NCBI GenBank assembly: GCA_030674915.1
Contig: JASXSV010000006.1
Location: 131,654 to 195,653 of the forward strand
DNA: 64,000 bases
Direction: 5' to 3'
Source: Candidatus Endonucleibacter bathymodioli
GTDB lineage: Bacteria; Pseudomonadota; Gammaproteobacteria; Pseudomonadales; Endozoicomonadaceae
Shown here: one piece after another, positions 62,865 to 64,000 of the stretch
Layout: each line of letters begins with the position of its first letter
Position numbering within the stretch: the first letter of the stretch is position 1
Program-made: the position numbers and the translations under genes
Notes under the pieces: model-generated
Databases searched by the model: none
What the model saw: only the letters and a program-made list of their open reading frames with translations
What the model was told of the DNA's origin: nothing

Positions 62865-63821
62865 ATGAAACACAAGCCATATTTCATCACAAAAAACGTA
62901 TCTATAGCAGAAATCTCTATTATTTCGGTGTTTTTCTTTATTTCGAGTATTATTCTCCCTATTTACGCTTTAGCAGGAATAGAGAGCATGGATGATGATG
63001 AAGATCTCACGTCTATCTTATCTTATATATGGACACCTCCCAGCAAGTTAGTTGCTCCTAATTCTCCCGGCCGACAACAGAAAATGGTGGACTTCCTAGC
63101 ATTATTATCCGTACATTCAAATTATGCGGCAATAATCCGGCAAGTTAAATCAGAGTTGGATAACATATCACTCCACAGTATTTATTTAGACTGCAACAAT
63201 ACAGACGACGCATACAGTGCAATCTACAATAGATCTTACAACAAAGACTATCAAGAACATACTAAGAAAGATAACATTGTAATAGATGATATGACACAAG
63301 CGTTACAAAACACCACCGTAAGCGAACCAACAAATGATAGCAATATAAACACTAAAAAACAGGATCAATGTATACGGACAATAGTGAAGAGATGTCATGA
63401 TAAATGTGGAAATAGTGGTATATTAAAGTATCTAGTGCAATTATTTCAGATAAGTTCTCTTAATACGGAAAATATTGAAAGTAATTGCGTGCCATCAGTA
63501 GCAAATACTCTGAAAGAGTTCATGCACTACATAAATGAGCTCAAGACCACAGATCCACTGGAAAATATTATCCTTATTGGCATAGTTGCTAGATTAACTA
63601 GCATCTGTTCACACTATAAAATTCATATTGATCCGGTTTATATACATGGATATGCTATCGAAAACATATTAGATCCTACCAAGACTGCTTGCACCACGGG
63701 CACCACAGGCACCACGGGCACCACATGCGCCACGGGCACCGTGACCAAGATATTAATCAAAACTGGAACAATTATGGCAATACTAGCGATTGGTGGATAT
63801 ATAGCGCAACTTCTCCTATAG
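62865..63821 (+). CDS. Secreted or membrane-anchored protein with Thr-Gly-Thr repeat, unknown family
   Basis: 318 residues. The signal peptide is ISIISVFFFISSIILPIYALA (cleavage after ~ALA). The mature start is acidic (ESMDDDEDLTSILSYIW), then PPSKLVAPNSPGRQQKMVDFLALLS. Cysteines at several positions (ECDCNNTDD region, DQCIRTIVKRCHDKC). Near the C-terminus TACTTGTTGTTGTTCATGTV is encoded by a 9-bp tandem repeat, followed by a final hydrophobic helix (TIMAILAIGGYIAQLLL), which suggests anchoring. It is a paralogue of the truncated gene at 48177-48498 and of the leader at 60936, so it belongs to a small family that is partly decaying. No function inferred. Confidence 0.65.
   Translation: MKHKPYFITKNVSIAEISIISVFFFISSIILPIYALAGIESMDDDEDLTSILSYIWTPPSKLVAPNSPGRQQKMVDFLALLSVHSNYAAIIRQVKSELDNISLHSIYLDCNNTDDAYSAIYNRSYNKDYQEHTKKDNIVIDDMTQALQNTTVSEPTNDSNINTKKQDQCIRTIVKRCHDKCGNSGILKYLVQLFQISSLNTENIESNCVPSVANTLKEFMHYINELKTTDPLENIILIGIVARLTSICSHYKIHIDPVYIHGYAIENILDPTKTACTTGTTGTTGTTCATGTVTKILIKTGTIMAILAIGGYIAQLLL
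63693..63746 (+). repeat. 9-bp tandem repeat (ACCACGGGC type)
   Basis: About six units of ACCACGGGC or close variants, in frame within the 62865 gene. It codes the Thr-Gly-Thr stretch. Confidence 0.75.
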
Positions 63822-64000
63822 CAACCAAATATTACGTATTAGGAAACGATTCTAGAGCAAACTAAGATCAGTATAGGTACAGCCCTATCTGAAACAAATG
63901 CTAAAATATGCAATCTTATGACTGATTATGGAAACAGCGTCACAATACCACATTCAGTTATAGGATCAGATGCGCATACAAGTAAGATCAAAAATACAAT

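Overview
The window looks like the chromosome of an AT-rich, insertion-sequence-riddled gammaproteobacterium living with an animal host. The housekeeping genes (queF, rnd, rsmC, rng-yhdP, pilC/pilD/coaE, pyrB, nrdAB-yfaE, grxD) are gammaproteobacterial in type. They alternate with secreted or eukaryote-like proteins (BIR, RING, TROVE/Ro60, ankyrin) and dozens of decayed transposases. This fits Endozoicomonadaceae and recalls 'Candidatus Endonucleobacter', the intranuclear parasite of deep-sea mussels reported to carry inhibitor-of-apoptosis (BIR) genes. The genus assignment is inference from gene content; no marker gene proves it.

Layout. 1-3.8 kb: end of an ABC-2 permease, queF, a nitroreductase, ycgN-like and rnd. 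3.9-22.3 kb: accessory island with IS5 and IS481 relics, a secreted ankyrin protein, a secreted DUF5662-like protein, a secreted protein joining two BIR domains to an EspL/ShET2-like cysteine protease and ankyrin-like repeats, a broken TROVE-vWA-RING gene, an IS5 copy and a coiled, Lys/Asp-tailed protein. 22.5-29.9 kb: rsmC, an IS3 relic, rng and yhdP. 29.9-41.4 kb: nested IS481/IS30/IS256, a large effector-like protein, an acidic repeat protein, IS5 relics and a tRNA-Arg(CCU) gene split by a group I intron. 41.5-46.1 kb: coaE, pilD and pilC, with IS30/IS5 inserted between pilD and pilC. 46.2-50.1 kb: IS3/IS5/IS30/IS481 debris, a truncated secreted-protein gene and a small secreted protein. 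50.5-59.6 kb: pyrB, fhs, nrdA, nrdB, yfaE, grxD and a 2-Cys peroxiredoxin. 60-64 kb: three tRNA genes, a methyltransferase and a secreted protein with a threonine/glycine repeat.

How it works together. The conserved genes cover tRNA modification (queF), RNA processing (rnd, rng, rsmC), envelope lipid transport (yhdP), pili (pilC, pilD), pyrimidine, one-carbon and deoxynucleotide synthesis (pyrB, fhs, nrdAB-yfaE) and redox defence. The accessory genes look like a host-manipulation set, mostly with N-terminal signal peptides. The most striking is the BIR-BIR-protease-ankyrin protein, which could act on both apoptosis (BIR) and necroptosis (EspL-type protease).

Two structures run across the window. 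One is a dispersed, palindromic repeat of about 120 bp, present in more than a dozen full or partial copies, all but one between genes. The other is IS30 elements sitting inside other IS elements at CCGCGG-like junctions.
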